A stretch of 64,000 bases of DNA from Amycolatopsis decaplanina DSM 44594 (GCF_000342005.1 NZ_AOHO01000077.1:186001-250000); one strand, 5' to 3'. Counted from the first letter of the stretch, positions 49,642 to 58,963 are shown. Program-made: numbers and translations. The notes: generated by a model not told the origin, from the letters alone.

Positions 49642-50082
49642 GTGACCGAACGACAGATCGAAGTCCTGGCCGTGCTGAGCAAGCTCGCCGACGCGTGGAA
49701 CGCCGGGGACGCGGCCGCATACGCGTCGCACTTCACCGAAGACGCCGACTATGTGACCTTCTTCGGGATGAACATGCCCGGCCGCGCGACCATCGAAAGC
49801 GCGCACCGGGCCCTGTTCGAGGGACCGCTCAAGGGGTCGAAACTGGTGGCGGGCGGTGGTGAGCCCAAGGTCCGGTTCGTCCGGCCGGACGTCGCCATCG
49901 CCGTGTCCGGCGGAGGGTCGTCGCTGTCGGGAGGCAAGCCCGAGCCGGGCCGCGAATCGACGCTGACGTACGTGCTCGTGAAGGAGTCCGACGGCTGGCG
50001 CGTCGCGTCCTTCCAGAACACCCGGGTGAGCGATCCGGCCGCGGGCGCCCCGTCGGGCGGGGAGAGGCGTACGCTCGGTTAG
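49642..50082 (+). CDS. SgcJ/EcaC-family (NTF2-like) protein
   Basis: A 146-aa protein with a cone-shaped NTF2-like fold. The start VTERQIEVLAVLSKLADAWNAGDAAAYASHFTEDADYVTFFG is diagnostic of the SgcJ/EcaC group, named from the enediyne C-1027 locus, whose members carry a ligand cavity and have unclear biochemistry. RBS GGAGGAAGCC sets GTG 49642. It is divergent from and probably repressed by the TetR protein. The stop codon overlaps the iron box of the next gene. Confidence 0.82.
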   Translation: MTERQIEVLAVLSKLADAWNAGDAAAYASHFTEDADYVTFFGMNMPGRATIESAHRALFEGPLKGSKLVAGGGEPKVRFVRPDVAIAVSGGGSSLSGGKPEPGRESTLTYVLVKESDGWRVASFQNTRVSDPAAGAPSGGERRTLG

Positions 50083-50094
50083 GTTCACCTAACC
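50077..50094. promoter_or_regulatory. IdeR/DmdR iron box upstream of siderophore-interacting protein
   Basis: GGTTAGGTTCACCTAACC is an exact 18-bp palindrome matching the DtxR/IdeR consensus half-site TTAGG...CCTAA. It lies 18 bp before the start of the siderophore-interacting protein gene, so this gene should be repressed when ferrous iron is plentiful. It overlaps the stop of the previous gene (50080-50082). Confidence 0.82.
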
Positions 50095-50111
50095 CAGGAA
50101 AGGAAGCGTGA

Positions 50112-50912
50112 ATGGCCGAGGCGCGGAGAGCGGTGTCGGCGACCCGGTTACGGGTGCTGCGCACCGAGCGGATCACCCCGCACATGGTCCGGATCGTCGC
50201 TGGGGGCGAAGAGATCGCCTCGTTCCAGCCCAACGACTTCACCGACGCTTACGTCAAGGTGCACTTCCGGGTGCCCGGCGTCACCTATCCCGAACCGTTC
50301 GATCTGGCGCGTGTCCGCGAAGAACTGCCGCGCGAGCAGTGGCCGCGGATGCGCTCCTACACCGTCCGTGCCTTCGACCCGAATCTCGGCGAACTGGTGC
50401 TCGACTTCGTCCACCACGGTGACGAGGGTGTCGCCGGGCCGTGGGCAGCCGCCGCGAAACCCGGCGACGAACTGCTCATCTCCGGACCCGGCGGGGCGTA
50501 CGCGCCGGGCGAGGAGGCCGACTGGCATCTGCTCGCCGGTGACGAGAGCGCCTTGCCGGCGATCGCCGCTTCACTCGAGGCGATGCCGGCGGGCGTTCCC
50601 GTGCACGCGTTCATCCTCGTGGAGGACGCCGCCGAAGAGCAGCCGCTGACCACCAAGGGCGACGCGCGGATCACCTGGCTGCACCGGAGCCGGGGCGACG
50701 ATCTCGCGGCCGCCGTCCGCGCGCTCGAGTGGCGCGAAGGTGTCGTCCAGGCGTTCGTCCACGGCGAGGCCGGGTTCGTCCGGGACCTGCGTCGCCATCT
50801 GCTGGACGACCGGGGGATGCGGCGCGACCTGCTGTCGATCTCCGGGTACTGGCGGATCGGGAAGACCGATGAGGCGTGGCGACTGGAGAAACAGGCCGAG
50901 CGGAACGCGTAG
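50112..50912 (+). CDS. Siderophore-interacting protein (FAD-dependent ferric reductase)
   Basis: A 266-aa flavoprotein of the SIP family, which uses NAD(P)H or ferredoxin to reduce ferric siderophores and release iron in the cytoplasm. It has the FAD-binding domain with RMRSYTVRAFDPNLGELVLDFVHHG, where RxYTxR is the FAD motif, and the SIP C-terminal domain with HLLAGDESALPAIAASLE and AFVHGEAGFVRDLRRHL. It sits under an iron box 18 bp upstream. No siderophore biosynthesis genes are in the window. Confidence 0.92.
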   Translation: MAEARRAVSATRLRVLRTERITPHMVRIVAGGEEIASFQPNDFTDAYVKVHFRVPGVTYPEPFDLARVREELPREQWPRMRSYTVRAFDPNLGELVLDFVHHGDEGVAGPWAAAAKPGDELLISGPGGAYAPGEEADWHLLAGDESALPAIAASLEAMPAGVPVHAFILVEDAAEEQPLTTKGDARITWLHRSRGDDLAAAVRALEWREGVVQAFVHGEAGFVRDLRRHLLDDRGMRRDLLSISGYWRIGKTDEAWRLEKQAERNA

Positions 50913-50922
50913 CCTCGGTCGC

Positions 50923-52158
50923 ATGATCGAGCTGAAGGTGGACGTCGACCCGGCCGAGGTGGGTTTCGACGCGGAGCGGCTGCGCCGGATCGACAAGCAC
51001 TTCGACGGATACCTGGAGCGGAACCTGCTCCCCGGGTATCTGGCCGTGGTGACCAGGAACGGGAAGGTCGCGCATCTCGCGGCGAACGGGCAGCGCGACA
51101 TCGAGGCCGGGCTGCCGGTCGAGACCGACACGATCTGGCGCGTCTATTCGATGACCAAACCGGTCACGTCGGTCGCCGCGATGATGCTCGTCGAAGAGGG
51201 GCTCATCGACCTCAAGGATCCGATCTCCCGCTGGCTCCCGGAGTTCTCGGAACCGCGGGTCTTCGCCGGGGGTTCGCCGGTGAAGATGGCGACCGTGCCC
51301 GCGACCGAACCGATCCGGCTCTGGCATCTGCTCACCCACACCTCGGGGCTCACCTACGGGTTCCATCGCACGCATCCGGTCGACGCGGTCTACCGGGGGG
51401 CAGGATTCGACTGGGGCACCGCGCCGGGGCTCGATCTGGCCGGTGTCTCCGAGGCGATCGCGCGACTGCCGTTGCTGTTCCAGCCGGGGTCGGAATGGAA
51501 CTATTCGGTCGCGACGGACATCCTCGGCAGACTCGTCGAGGTCGTCTCCGGGCAATCCCTCGACACCTTCTTCGCCGAGCGGATCTTCGCCCCACTCGGT
51601 ATGCACGAGACGGGTTTCCAGGCCGACCCCGGTGCCCTCGACCGGCTGGCCGCGCTCTACGTGCCGCATCCGGGCACCAAGGCGCCGTTGCGTCACGACG
51701 AGATGGGCGCCGTCGGCCGCGTCACGCCCTCGTGCTTCTCGGGCGGCGGCGGGCTGGTCTCCACCGCCGGTGACTATCACCGCTTCACGCAGATGCTGGT
51801 GCGCGGCGGCGAACTCGACGGCGTCCGGCTGCTCGGCCCGCGCACGATGCGGCTCATGGCGACCAACCACCTGCCCGGCGGCGTGGATCTGGAGACCTAC
51901 GGACGGACCGGGTTCTCCGAGGCGCCGTACCACGGTTTCGGCTTCGGGCTGGGCTTCTCCGTACTCGACGATCCGGTGAAGGCGAAGACCCTCGCCAGCG
52001 CCGGGGAATTCGCCTGGGGCGGTGCGGCGAGCACCGCGTTCTGGGTCGATCCGGACGAGGACGTCACGGTGCTGTTCTTCACCCAGTTGCTGCCGTCGTC
52101 CTCCTATCCGATCCGCGTCGAACTGCGCAACCTGGTGTATCAAGCCTTGGTCGACTGA
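50923..52158 (+). CDS. Serine hydrolase of the class C beta-lactamase fold
   Basis: A 411-aa penicillin-binding-protein-like hydrolase. The nucleophile motif SMTK is Ser76-x-x-Lys79. The tyrosine motif is YSV (Tyr194) in EWNYSVATDILG rather than the YxN of beta-lactamases, which points to an EstB/LovD-type esterase or transesterase. There is no signal peptide, so it is cytoplasmic. The ATG at 50923 is 10 nt past the previous gene; it may be part of the iron-regulated transcript. The substrate is unknown. Confidence 0.83.
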   Translation: MIELKVDVDPAEVGFDAERLRRIDKHFDGYLERNLLPGYLAVVTRNGKVAHLAANGQRDIEAGLPVETDTIWRVYSMTKPVTSVAAMMLVEEGLIDLKDPISRWLPEFSEPRVFAGGSPVKMATVPATEPIRLWHLLTHTSGLTYGFHRTHPVDAVYRGAGFDWGTAPGLDLAGVSEAIARLPLLFQPGSEWNYSVATDILGRLVEVVSGQSLDTFFAERIFAPLGMHETGFQADPGALDRLAALYVPHPGTKAPLRHDEMGAVGRVTPSCFSGGGGLVSTAGDYHRFTQMLVRGGELDGVRLLGPRTMRLMATNHLPGGVDLETYGRTGFSEAPYHGFGFGLGFSVLDDPVKAKTLASAGEFAWGGAASTAFWVDPDEDVTVLFFTQLLPSSSYPIRVELRNLVYQALVD

Positions 52159-52168
52159 GGGGGGAGCC

Positions 52169-53398
52169 ATGCGCCGGATCGTGGTGGCCGGGGCCGGTCA
52201 AGCCGGACTGGTCCTGGCCTTGGGCCTGCAGCGGCACGGATACGCCGTCACCGTGGTCACCGACCGCGACGCGGAAACGATCCGTGACGGCAGGCTCATC
52301 TCGAACCAGTGCGTGTTCCACCCCGCGCTGACCCGGGAACGCGCGCTGGGCATCAACTTCTGGGACGGGGAGGCCCCGGAGATCCTCGGCGCGTCGTTCG
52401 GGCTCGCCGGGGACTCCCCGGAGCCCGCCGTCTCGTGGCAGGCCCGGTTCGACCATCCCGCGCAGTCGGTCGATCAGCGGGTCAAGGTGTCCGCCTGGCT
52501 GACCGCCTTCGCCGAACGCGGCGGCGAAGTGCGGATCGGCAAGGTGACTCCCGACGGGCTGGAGGAGTACGCCCGCGAGTTCGACCTCGTGCTGGTCGCG
52601 GCCGGACGGGGTCCGCAGTTCGACGCCCTCTTCTCGCGTGATGACGCGCGTTCCCCGCACCGCGAGCCGCAGCGGACCATCGGGATCATGTACCTCGTCT
52701 CCGGCCGGGACGAGCCGCTTCCGGTATATCCGGGCCTGACGTTCGGGCTCTCCCAGGCCGGTGAACTGTTCGGGCTGCCGATCCAGTCCGTGCGCGGGCC
52801 CGTCTTCGGCCTGGGGTTCTTCGGCGTGCCCGGCGGGCCCATGGACGTCTGGGACGGCGTCACCGGCCTCGACGAGCATTTCGAACTCGCGATGACGCTG
52901 CTGCGCGGGCAGTTCCCGTGGGTCGAGGAGTCGCTTGCCGGCGCTCGCCCCAGCGGGCCACTGGACGTCCTGCGCGGCCGGGTCCTGCCGATCGTGCGCG
53001 ACCCGGTCGGGACGCTGCCGTCGGGGGCGAAGGTGCTGGCGATGGGCGACGCCGCGGTGACGAACGACCCGATCGCCGGACAGGGCGCGAACATGGCGGC
53101 GCACGCGGCCGCGGTCTACGAACGGCGCATCCTCGACCACGGTGACCGTCCGTTCGACGAAGCGTTCCTGCGCGGTACTTTCGCCGAATACTGGGAAAAA
53201 GCGCGGCACGCGACCCGGCTGAGCAACGATCTGCTCGCTCCGCCGCCGGATCACGTGCTGGCCACGCTGGAAGCCGCGCAGACGGCGCCCGAGGTGGCAC
53301 GCCGGTTCGCGAACATCTTCTCCGATCCCGTCGACTACGCCCGTTGGCTCACCGACGAGGACACCGCCCTGGCTTACCTGGCGTCGAAAGGCGCGTGA
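52169..53398 (+). CDS. Styrene monooxygenase-like FAD enzyme (StyA/IndA family)
   Basis: A 409-aa flavoprotein monooxygenase component. The N-terminal VVAGAGQAGLVLALGLQRHGY is the FAD fold, with SNQCVFHPALTRERALGINFW, a segment like that of StyA, and DPIAGQGANMAAHAAAVYERRIL near the C-terminus. It lacks the usual DG motif of class A hydroxylases, as StyA does. RBS GGGGGGAGCC is strong. StyA-type enzymes need a separate flavin reductase; the SIP two genes upstream is a flavin-type protein but not the usual StyB. It would epoxidise styrene- or indole-like substrates. The end overlaps the convergent hydrolase by 25 nt. Confidence 0.82.
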   Translation: MRRIVVAGAGQAGLVLALGLQRHGYAVTVVTDRDAETIRDGRLISNQCVFHPALTRERALGINFWDGEAPEILGASFGLAGDSPEPAVSWQARFDHPAQSVDQRVKVSAWLTAFAERGGEVRIGKVTPDGLEEYAREFDLVLVAAGRGPQFDALFSRDDARSPHREPQRTIGIMYLVSGRDEPLPVYPGLTFGLSQAGELFGLPIQSVRGPVFGLGFFGVPGGPMDVWDGVTGLDEHFELAMTLLRGQFPWVEESLAGARPSGPLDVLRGRVLPIVRDPVGTLPSGAKVLAMGDAAVTNDPIAGQGANMAAHAAAVYERRILDHGDRPFDEAFLRGTFAEYWEKARHATRLSNDLLAPPPDHVLATLEAAQTAPEVARRFANIFSDPVDYARWLTDEDTALAYLASKGA

Positions 53399-54843
53399 TC
53401 CGGGGCGCAGACGGTGCCGCGCGCCGGAAGACGTCCGTAGGAGAGATAGGCGTCGAGAGCCGCGTCGACACAGGCGCTGCGGTTCGCGGCGCCGTGTCCC
53501 CAGGCGTCCAGCGTCAGGAGCCGGGCGTCGCCGAGGATGCGTTCGGTCCGCTTCGCCCCGGCGTAGGGCGTTTCCGGGTCACCCTTTCCGTTGGCCAGCA
53601 ACAGGATCGGCGCGGTCGGCCGGTTCCACGGTCCCGTGTGGCGTGCCGGGTCGGAGGCGGTCCAGAAGGCACACGGCAGGGACAGATACGCGTCGTAGGA
53701 ACCGAAACCGCGACTCTCCCGATCGGCCGCGCGGGCGGCGCGGGGCCAGGCCGCCGGGTCAGGCGGGTTCGTGGTGTCCGCGCAGATCGTCCCGCCGCCG
53801 CCCAGCGCGGAGTCGAAAGGTGTCGCGATGGCCTTCGCCGTTAAGGGATTCGTCGCGGACTGAAGGAATTCCGCCAGCGCGGGGGAGTTGGCCTCGTCGG
53901 TCAGCGCGTTGTGGGTACGCCGGATGACGTCCTGATAGGTGATCGCTCCCGGCGTGGCTTCGAGCCGGTCCAGCAGAGCGTTGTACTTGGCCCGCAAGTC
54001 CGTCCCCGGCTCGCGGAACGCGCACCGTGTGTCGGCCGCGCACGTGTCGAGAAACGCCTGGAGCGCGCGGTCCGCGTCGCGGAAGCCGCCGAGCCTGGTG
54101 CTGAACGGGATGTTCGCGTCCTCCGGCCGGTGGCCGGTGGACCAGGCGATCGGATCGTCGACGGCGTCCAGTGCCAAGGCGCCGACGCGATGCGGGAACA
54201 GGTTGGCGTACACCTCGCCGAGATACGTGCCGTAGGAAAGCCCGTAGTAACGCAGACGAGGCTCGCCGACGGCTTCGCGCAACCTGTCCAGGTCCCTGGC
54301 GACGTTCGTGGTCGACAGGTGACCCAGCAACGGCCCGGCGTTGCGGCCGCACAAGGCGGCGACCTCACGGACGTCGGCGAAATGCCGGGTCTCCTGTTCG
54401 GTGGTGATCGGAAAAGTACCCAGAATCCGTTTGAGCGGCTCGGTTTCTGCTTCGGACGTGAAACAGCGAACCGGCGTGCCGGCACCGACACCGCGCGGGT
54501 CGAAGCCGACGATATCGAACTGCCGATGCAGCGACGGGGTCTGGAACTTGCTGAAGCGGCCCGGGTTTCCGGGGCCGCCGGGGTTGGTGAAGAGGGTGCC
54601 GCGTTTGTGCCTCTGGTCCGTCGCCGGGAGACGGCCGAGCGCGATGGTGATCCGAGGGCCGCCCGGGTCCTGGTAGGACAACGGAACCTCGAGTTCGGCG
54701 CAGTCGTGGCCCGGTGGCGATCCGGCCGGACAGGGACCCCAGGCGAGACCCTTCGGGGCAGCCGAGACCGCGGGCGCGATCGTGGCGGCGGCGAGTGCGG
54801 TGAGGGTGAGCAGAGTTGCGGTGCGGACTCCGATGGTGGTCAC
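53374..54843 (-). CDS. Secreted alpha/beta-hydrolase, tripeptidyl-aminopeptidase-like
   Basis: A 489-aa exported serine hydrolase of the SlpD/TAP group. The signal peptide is about 1-29 (TLLTLTALAAATIAPAVSAA). RGTLFTNPGGPGNPG provides the oxyanion hole and GLSYGTYLGEVYANLFPHRV the nucleophile elbow GLSYGT. A TAP-like C-terminal domain holds the histidine in LDAWGHGAANRSACVD. Four or more cysteines suggest disulfides. I take GTG 54843 as start, since the frame continues far upstream antisense to the next gene. It probably trims peptides or hydrolyses amide antibiotics outside the cell. Confidence 0.86.
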   Translation of the reverse strand: MTTIGVRTATLLTLTALAAATIAPAVSAAPKGLAWGPCPAGSPPGHDCAELEVPLSYQDPGGPRITIALGRLPATDQRHKRGTLFTNPGGPGNPGRFSKFQTPSLHRQFDIVGFDPRGVGAGTPVRCFTSEAETEPLKRILGTFPITTEQETRHFADVREVAALCGRNAGPLLGHLSTTNVARDLDRLREAVGEPRLRYYGLSYGTYLGEVYANLFPHRVGALALDAVDDPIAWSTGHRPEDANIPFSTRLGGFRDADRALQAFLDTCAADTRCAFREPGTDLRAKYNALLDRLEATPGAITYQDVIRRTHNALTDEANSPALAEFLQSATNPLTAKAIATPFDSALGGGGTICADTTNPPDPAAWPRAARAADRESRGFGSYDAYLSLPCAFWTASDPARHTGPWNRPTAPILLLANGKGDPETPYAGAKRTERILGDARLLTLDAWGHGAANRSACVDAALDAYLSYGRLPARGTVCAPDHAPFDAR

Positions 54844-55017
54844 CGGCCCAGCGTCCCGCCTCGCGGGCGCGCGAACCCTGGTGCGCGTACCCGGAAACGT
54901 GGTGGGGCAAGCCCCTCCATGTTCAACATATAGCGCACCGGGGGGCTTGCGGCAAGACCCCCGTGGTGCCGCAGAATCCTCGGCCGTAGCCAGAACAGGC
55001 CGAACAGGAGTGAAGAT

Positions 55018-56511
55018 TTGACGGACGTCGACGTGATCATCGTGGGTGCCGGCCCGACCGGTCTGATGCTGGCCGCCGAACTGCGGCTGGCCGGTGCGCG
55101 CCCGCTGGTCCTGGAACGGCGGCCGGAACAGGGGAAGACTCCGAAGGCCCACGGCCTCAGCGGGCAGATCCTGGACCTGCTGCACTATCGCGGCCTGCTG
55201 GACGGGGTGCGGGGACTTGTCACCGATCCCGTCCCGCCGCACCGTTTCCCCTTCGGTGGGGTGCACGTCGACCTCACCCGCTTCGAGGAGCCCCCGCTGA
55301 AGGCGCTTTCGGTGCGGCAGCAGTCGCTGGAGCGGCTGCTGGAGGAGCACGCCACCGGGCTCGGCACGGAAGTGCGGCGCGGGCACGAGGTCGTCGGGGT
55401 GCGCCAAGACGAGGAGTCGGTGACCGCCGAGGTGCGCGGCCCGGACGGGACGTACGAGGTCACCGCCCCGTACCTGGTGGGCTGCGACGGCGGCCGCAGC
55501 CCCGTGCGTGCGATGGCCGGGATCGGGTTCCCCGGCACCACCTATCCCGAGGTCAACCGGATCGGGCAGGTCAAGATCCCCGAGGGGCTGACCGTGCACG
55601 ACGACGGCGACATCGAAACGCCGGAACTGGGCCGGATCAAGGCGGGCTTCACCCGCACCGGCACCGGCGTGTTCGCGCTCGGTTCGCTGACGCCGGGGAT
55701 CCTGTTCATCCAGACCACGGAGGACGATCCCGGCGAGGTCGACGACGACGTGCCGATGACCCTGGCCGAACTCGGGGACAGCATCCGCCGCGTGCTCGGC
55801 GGGGACGTCCCGCTGGGCGAACCGGTCCGGCTTTCGCGCTATCAGTTCTCCGCCCGCCAGGCCGAGCGCTACCGCGAGGGCCGGATCCTGCTGGCCGGGG
55901 ACGCGGCCCACCTGCTGCCCTCCACCGGCACGGCGATCAACGTCGGCATGTCCGACTCGGTCAACCTGGCGTGGAAACTGGCAGCCGAGATCCAGGGCCG
56001 GGCGCCGGAAGGACTGCTGGACACCTATCACGCGGAACGGCACGCCGCCGGTGCTCGTGCGCTGCTGCAGTCCCAGGCACAGGTCGCGTTGCGGCGCGGG
56101 CACGACGAAGCGGCCGAAGCGCTCCGCTCGGTGTTCCAGGAACTGCTGGACGACGAGCAGGCCGCGCGACGGCTGTCCGCCCACGTCGCCGGGACCGACC
56201 TGCGGTACCCGATGCCGGGTTCCGGGCACGCGCTCGCCGGCACGTTCGTCCCGGATCTCGCGCTGGAGACCGATCAGGGCGCGACCAGCGTCGCCGAACT
56301 GCTGCGCCCGGCGCGGCCGGTCCTGCTCGACCTCGCCGGGCGGCCGGAACTGAGCGAACTCGCTGAAGCGGCGGGCGTCGACGTCCACGCCGCGAAGGCG
56401 GAGGACCGGCCTGCCGACGTCCTCCTGATCCGCCCGGACGGCTACGTCGCCTGGGCGGGCGATGCCGATACCGAGGGCCTGCGCGAGGCCCTCGCCGCCT
56501 GGTTCAGCTGA
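55018..56511 (+). CDS. FAD-dependent aromatic hydroxylase (PgaE/RdmE-like)
   Basis: A 497-aa class A flavoprotein monooxygenase with a thioredoxin-like C-terminal domain. The FAD fold IIVGAGPTGLMLAAELRLAGA lies near 7-27, the DG motif is LVGCDGGRSPVRAMAG, and the GD motif is RILLAGDAAHLLPSTGTAIN with NLAWKLA after it. The tail (DVLLIRPDGYVAWAG) is the family's third domain. It starts TTG at 55018 with AGGAG upstream. Such enzymes hydroxylate aromatic polyketides or phenolics including rifampicin; which one here is unknown. Confidence 0.86.
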   Translation: MTDVDVIIVGAGPTGLMLAAELRLAGARPLVLERRPEQGKTPKAHGLSGQILDLLHYRGLLDGVRGLVTDPVPPHRFPFGGVHVDLTRFEEPPLKALSVRQQSLERLLEEHATGLGTEVRRGHEVVGVRQDEESVTAEVRGPDGTYEVTAPYLVGCDGGRSPVRAMAGIGFPGTTYPEVNRIGQVKIPEGLTVHDDGDIETPELGRIKAGFTRTGTGVFALGSLTPGILFIQTTEDDPGEVDDDVPMTLAELGDSIRRVLGGDVPLGEPVRLSRYQFSARQAERYREGRILLAGDAAHLLPSTGTAINVGMSDSVNLAWKLAAEIQGRAPEGLLDTYHAERHAAGARALLQSQAQVALRRGHDEAAEALRSVFQELLDDEQAARRLSAHVAGTDLRYPMPGSGHALAGTFVPDLALETDQGATSVAELLRPARPVLLDLAGRPELSELAEAAGVDVHAAKAEDRPADVLLIRPDGYVAWAGDADTEGLREALAAWFS

Positions 56512-56518
56512 CCCCCCA

Positions 56519-56573
56519 CGCAATTGGTCACCTACTTGCGCGCGAAACTGCCGCAAGTAGGTGACTAATTGCG
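56519..56573. terminator. Long hairpin terminator after the aromatic hydroxylase
   Basis: Arms of 22 nt at 56519-56540 and 56552-56573 pair with a single mismatch, loop 11 nt. It fills the gap between two convergent stop codons (56511 and 56578), so it ends both transcripts. The mismatched, sequence-rich stem suggests a dispersed repeat of its own type. Confidence 0.75.
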
Positions 56574-56577
56574 AGGG

Positions 56578-57573
56578 TCAGCGGCCGATGACTTCGGAGC
56601 CGTATCGCTTGAGGGTTTCCTCCCGCTGATCGTGCATGAGGTACAGCGAGAACTGGTCGACACCGAGCGAAGCCAGTTCCTCCAGTCGCTCCACATGCGC
56701 CGACGATGGCCCGAGCAGGCAGAACCGGTCCACGATCTCGTCCGGTACGAAGTCGGTCGACGGATTCCCCGCGCGCCCGTGGTGCGAGTAGTCGTAGCCC
56801 TCCCGCTCGCGGATGTAGTCGGTCAGCTCCCGCGGCACCGGCCCGGAATCGCCGTACCGCGCCACGAGATCCGCGACGTGGTTGCCGACCATTCCGCCGA
56901 ACCAGCGCAGCTGTTCCCGCTGATGCGCCAGATCGTCGCCGACGTACGCCGGGGCCGCGAGGCAGATCGTGATCCCGCCCGGATCCCGCCCCGCCGCGCG
57001 GGCCGCCTCGCGGACGGAGCCGATGGTCCACCGGGCGATCGCGGGATCGGCACACTGCAGGATGAAGCCGTCGGCGTGTTCGCCGACCGTTTTCAGCGCC
57101 TTCGGCCCGTACCCCGCCATCCACATTTCGAGCCTGCCGTTGCGGATCCAGGGGATCCGGACCGGCTTGTCCCGCAACAGGACTTCGCGTCCTTCGGCCA
57201 GTTCCTTGACCACGTGCATGCAGTCGCGCACGGTGGCCAAAGTGGACGGTGCCATGCCGACCACCCGGTGCGCCGAGTCGCCGCGGCCGATCCCGCACAC
57301 CGTCCGGTTGCCGTACATGTCGTTGAGTGTGGCGAAGGTCGACGCCATCACCGACCAGTCCCGGGTGGCCGGGCTGGTCACCATCGGGCCCACGATCATC
57401 GACGACGTCGCCGCGAGGATCTGCGAGTAGACGACGAACGGTTCCTGCCACAACACGCACGAGTCGAACGTCCAGCCGTAGCGGAACCCCTGGCCCTCGG
57501 CGGCCTTCATCAGCCGCACGAGGTCGCGTGCGGGCGGGTCGGTCTGGAGAACTATCCCGAAGTCCACGGCCAC
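56578..57573 (-). CDS. LLM-class flavin/F420-dependent oxidoreductase
   Basis: A 331-aa luciferase-like monooxygenase TIM barrel. GIVLQTDPPARDLVRLMKAAEGQGFRYGWTFDS and the region VMASTFATLNDMYGNRTVCGIGRGDS are typical of F420-dependent reductases related to methylenetetrahydromethanopterin reductase. It lies 4 nt after dihydropyrimidinase, the last gene of a pyrimidine-type catabolic operon, so it may carry out a redox step on a dihydropyrimidine or hydantoin. FMN or F420 as cofactor is not settled by the sequence. Confidence 0.8.
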   Translation of the reverse strand: MAVDFGIVLQTDPPARDLVRLMKAAEGQGFRYGWTFDSCVLWQEPFVVYSQILAATSSMIVGPMVTSPATRDWSVMASTFATLNDMYGNRTVCGIGRGDSAHRVVGMAPSTLATVRDCMHVVKELAEGREVLLRDKPVRIPWIRNGRLEMWMAGYGPKALKTVGEHADGFILQCADPAIARWTIGSVREAARAAGRDPGGITICLAAPAYVGDDLAHQREQLRWFGGMVGNHVADLVARYGDSGPVPRELTDYIREREGYDYSHHGRAGNPSTDFVPDEIVDRFCLLGPSSAHVERLEELASLGVDQFSLYLMHDQREETLKRYGSEVIGR

Positions 57574-57577
57574 CGCC

Positions 57578-58963
57578 TCAGTTCAGGTACTGGTTCAGGT
57601 CGCGCGAGAGGAATTTCCCGTGCGTCGTACTGCCCGAGAAGCCGGACGGCGACACCACCACGCGGCCGCGCGAAAGCACCGTCTCGACCTTGCCGGTGAT
57701 CTCCATTCCTTCGTAGGCCGAGTAGTCCACGTTCATGTGGTGCGTCTCGACCGACAGGGTCTGCTTCGCGGCCGGGTCGTAGACGACGATGTCCGCGTCC
57801 GAACCCGCCGCGATGACACCCTTGCGCGGGTACAGCCCGAACATCCGCGCCGGGGTGGTCGAGCAGGTCTCGACCCAGCGGCCGAGGGTGAGTTCGCCCG
57901 CCACGACGCCTTGGTGCAGCAGGTCCATCCGGTGCTCGACGCCGGGGATCCCGTTGGGGATCGCGCGGAAGTCGCCGCGGCCGAGTTCCTTCTGGTCCTT
58001 GAAACAGAAGGGACAGTGATCCGTCGACACCACCGAGAGGTCGTTGGTGCGCAGCCCTCGCCACAGATCCGCCTGATGCGACTTCTCGCGTAGCGGGGGA
58101 GAGGCGACGTACTTCGAACCCTCGAAATCCGGCTTCGCCAAGTCCTCGATGGACAGATAGAGATATTGCGGACACGTCTCCGCGAAGACGTTCTGCCCGT
58201 TGTCGCGCGCTTCCGCGACAGCGGCCAGCGCCTGCGACGCCGAGAGGTGCACGATGTACAGCGGCGCCCCGGTCACCTTGGCCAGCTGGATCGCGCGCGA
58301 GGTCGCCTCGCCCTCCAGCTCCGGCGGCCGGGTGAGCCCGTGCTGCACCGGGTCGATCTTCCCGGCGGCGAACGCCTGCGCGGCCAGCTGGTCGATCGCG
58401 ATGCCGTTCTCCGCGTGCATCATGATCGTCGCGCCGATCTCGCGCGCCTTCTGCATGGCCAGCAGGATCTCGCCGTCCGTGGAGTAGAAGACCCCTGGAT
58501 ACGCCATGAACATCTTGAAACTGCCGACCCCGCCGTCGACGCACGCCTGCATCTCCTTCAACGACGAGTCGTTGACGTCGGAGACGATCATGTGGAAGCC
58601 GTAGTCGATGGCGCAGTTGCCGTCGGCCTTCTCGTGCCACTTGTCCATAGTGGACAGGAGTGAGGTGCCCTTGGCCTGGACGGCGAAGTCGATGATCGTG
58701 GTGGTCCCGCCCCACGCCGCCGCCGTCGTCCCGGTGCCGAAGGTGTCGACCGAATGCGTCCCGCCGAACGGCATCTCCATATGGGTGTGCGCGTCGATCC
58801 CACCGGGCAGCACGTACTTCCCGGTGGCGTCGATGGTCTCGTCGGCCGGTCCCAGCGTGCCGGGCGCGCCGACCGCCGAGATGGTCTCGCCGTCGACGAG
58901 GACGTCCGCCGCTGAAGCGCCCGCCGTGGACAGGACCCGGCCGCCGCTGATGAGGGTGGTCAT
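57578..58963 (-). CDS. hydA: Dihydropyrimidinase/hydantoinase
   Basis: A 461-aa zinc amidohydrolase that opens dihydrouracil, dihydrothymine or hydantoins. GGIDAHTHMEMPFGG provides His59 and His61 of the binuclear site, GVGSFKMFMAYPG the carboxylated lysine, and HLSASQAL and STDHCPFCF the remaining ligands. Cyclic amidohydrolase length and order are normal. The ATG at 58963 shares a base with the nitrilase stop (TGATG). Operon neighbours make it part of reductive pyrimidine or hydantoin breakdown. Confidence 0.9.
   Translation of the reverse strand: MTTLISGGRVLSTAGASAADVLVDGETISAVGAPGTLGPADETIDATGKYVLPGGIDAHTHMEMPFGGTHSVDTFGTGTTAAAWGGTTTIIDFAVQAKGTSLLSTMDKWHEKADGNCAIDYGFHMIVSDVNDSSLKEMQACVDGGVGSFKMFMAYPGVFYSTDGEILLAMQKAREIGATIMMHAENGIAIDQLAAQAFAAGKIDPVQHGLTRPPELEGEATSRAIQLAKVTGAPLYIVHLSASQALAAVAEARDNGQNVFAETCPQYLYLSIEDLAKPDFEGSKYVASPPLREKSHQADLWRGLRTNDLSVVSTDHCPFCFKDQKELGRGDFRAIPNGIPGVEHRMDLLHQGVVAGELTLGRWVETCSTTPARMFGLYPRKGVIAAGSDADIVVYDPAAKQTLSVETHHMNVDYSAYEGMEITGKVETVLSRGRVVVSPSGFSGSTTHGKFLSRDLNQYLN

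Noticed and set aside
54844-56556. N-terminal extension of the secreted hydrolase to 1060 codons
   Set aside because: The extra part is antisense to the aromatic hydroxylase; a good signal peptide starts at GTG 54843.
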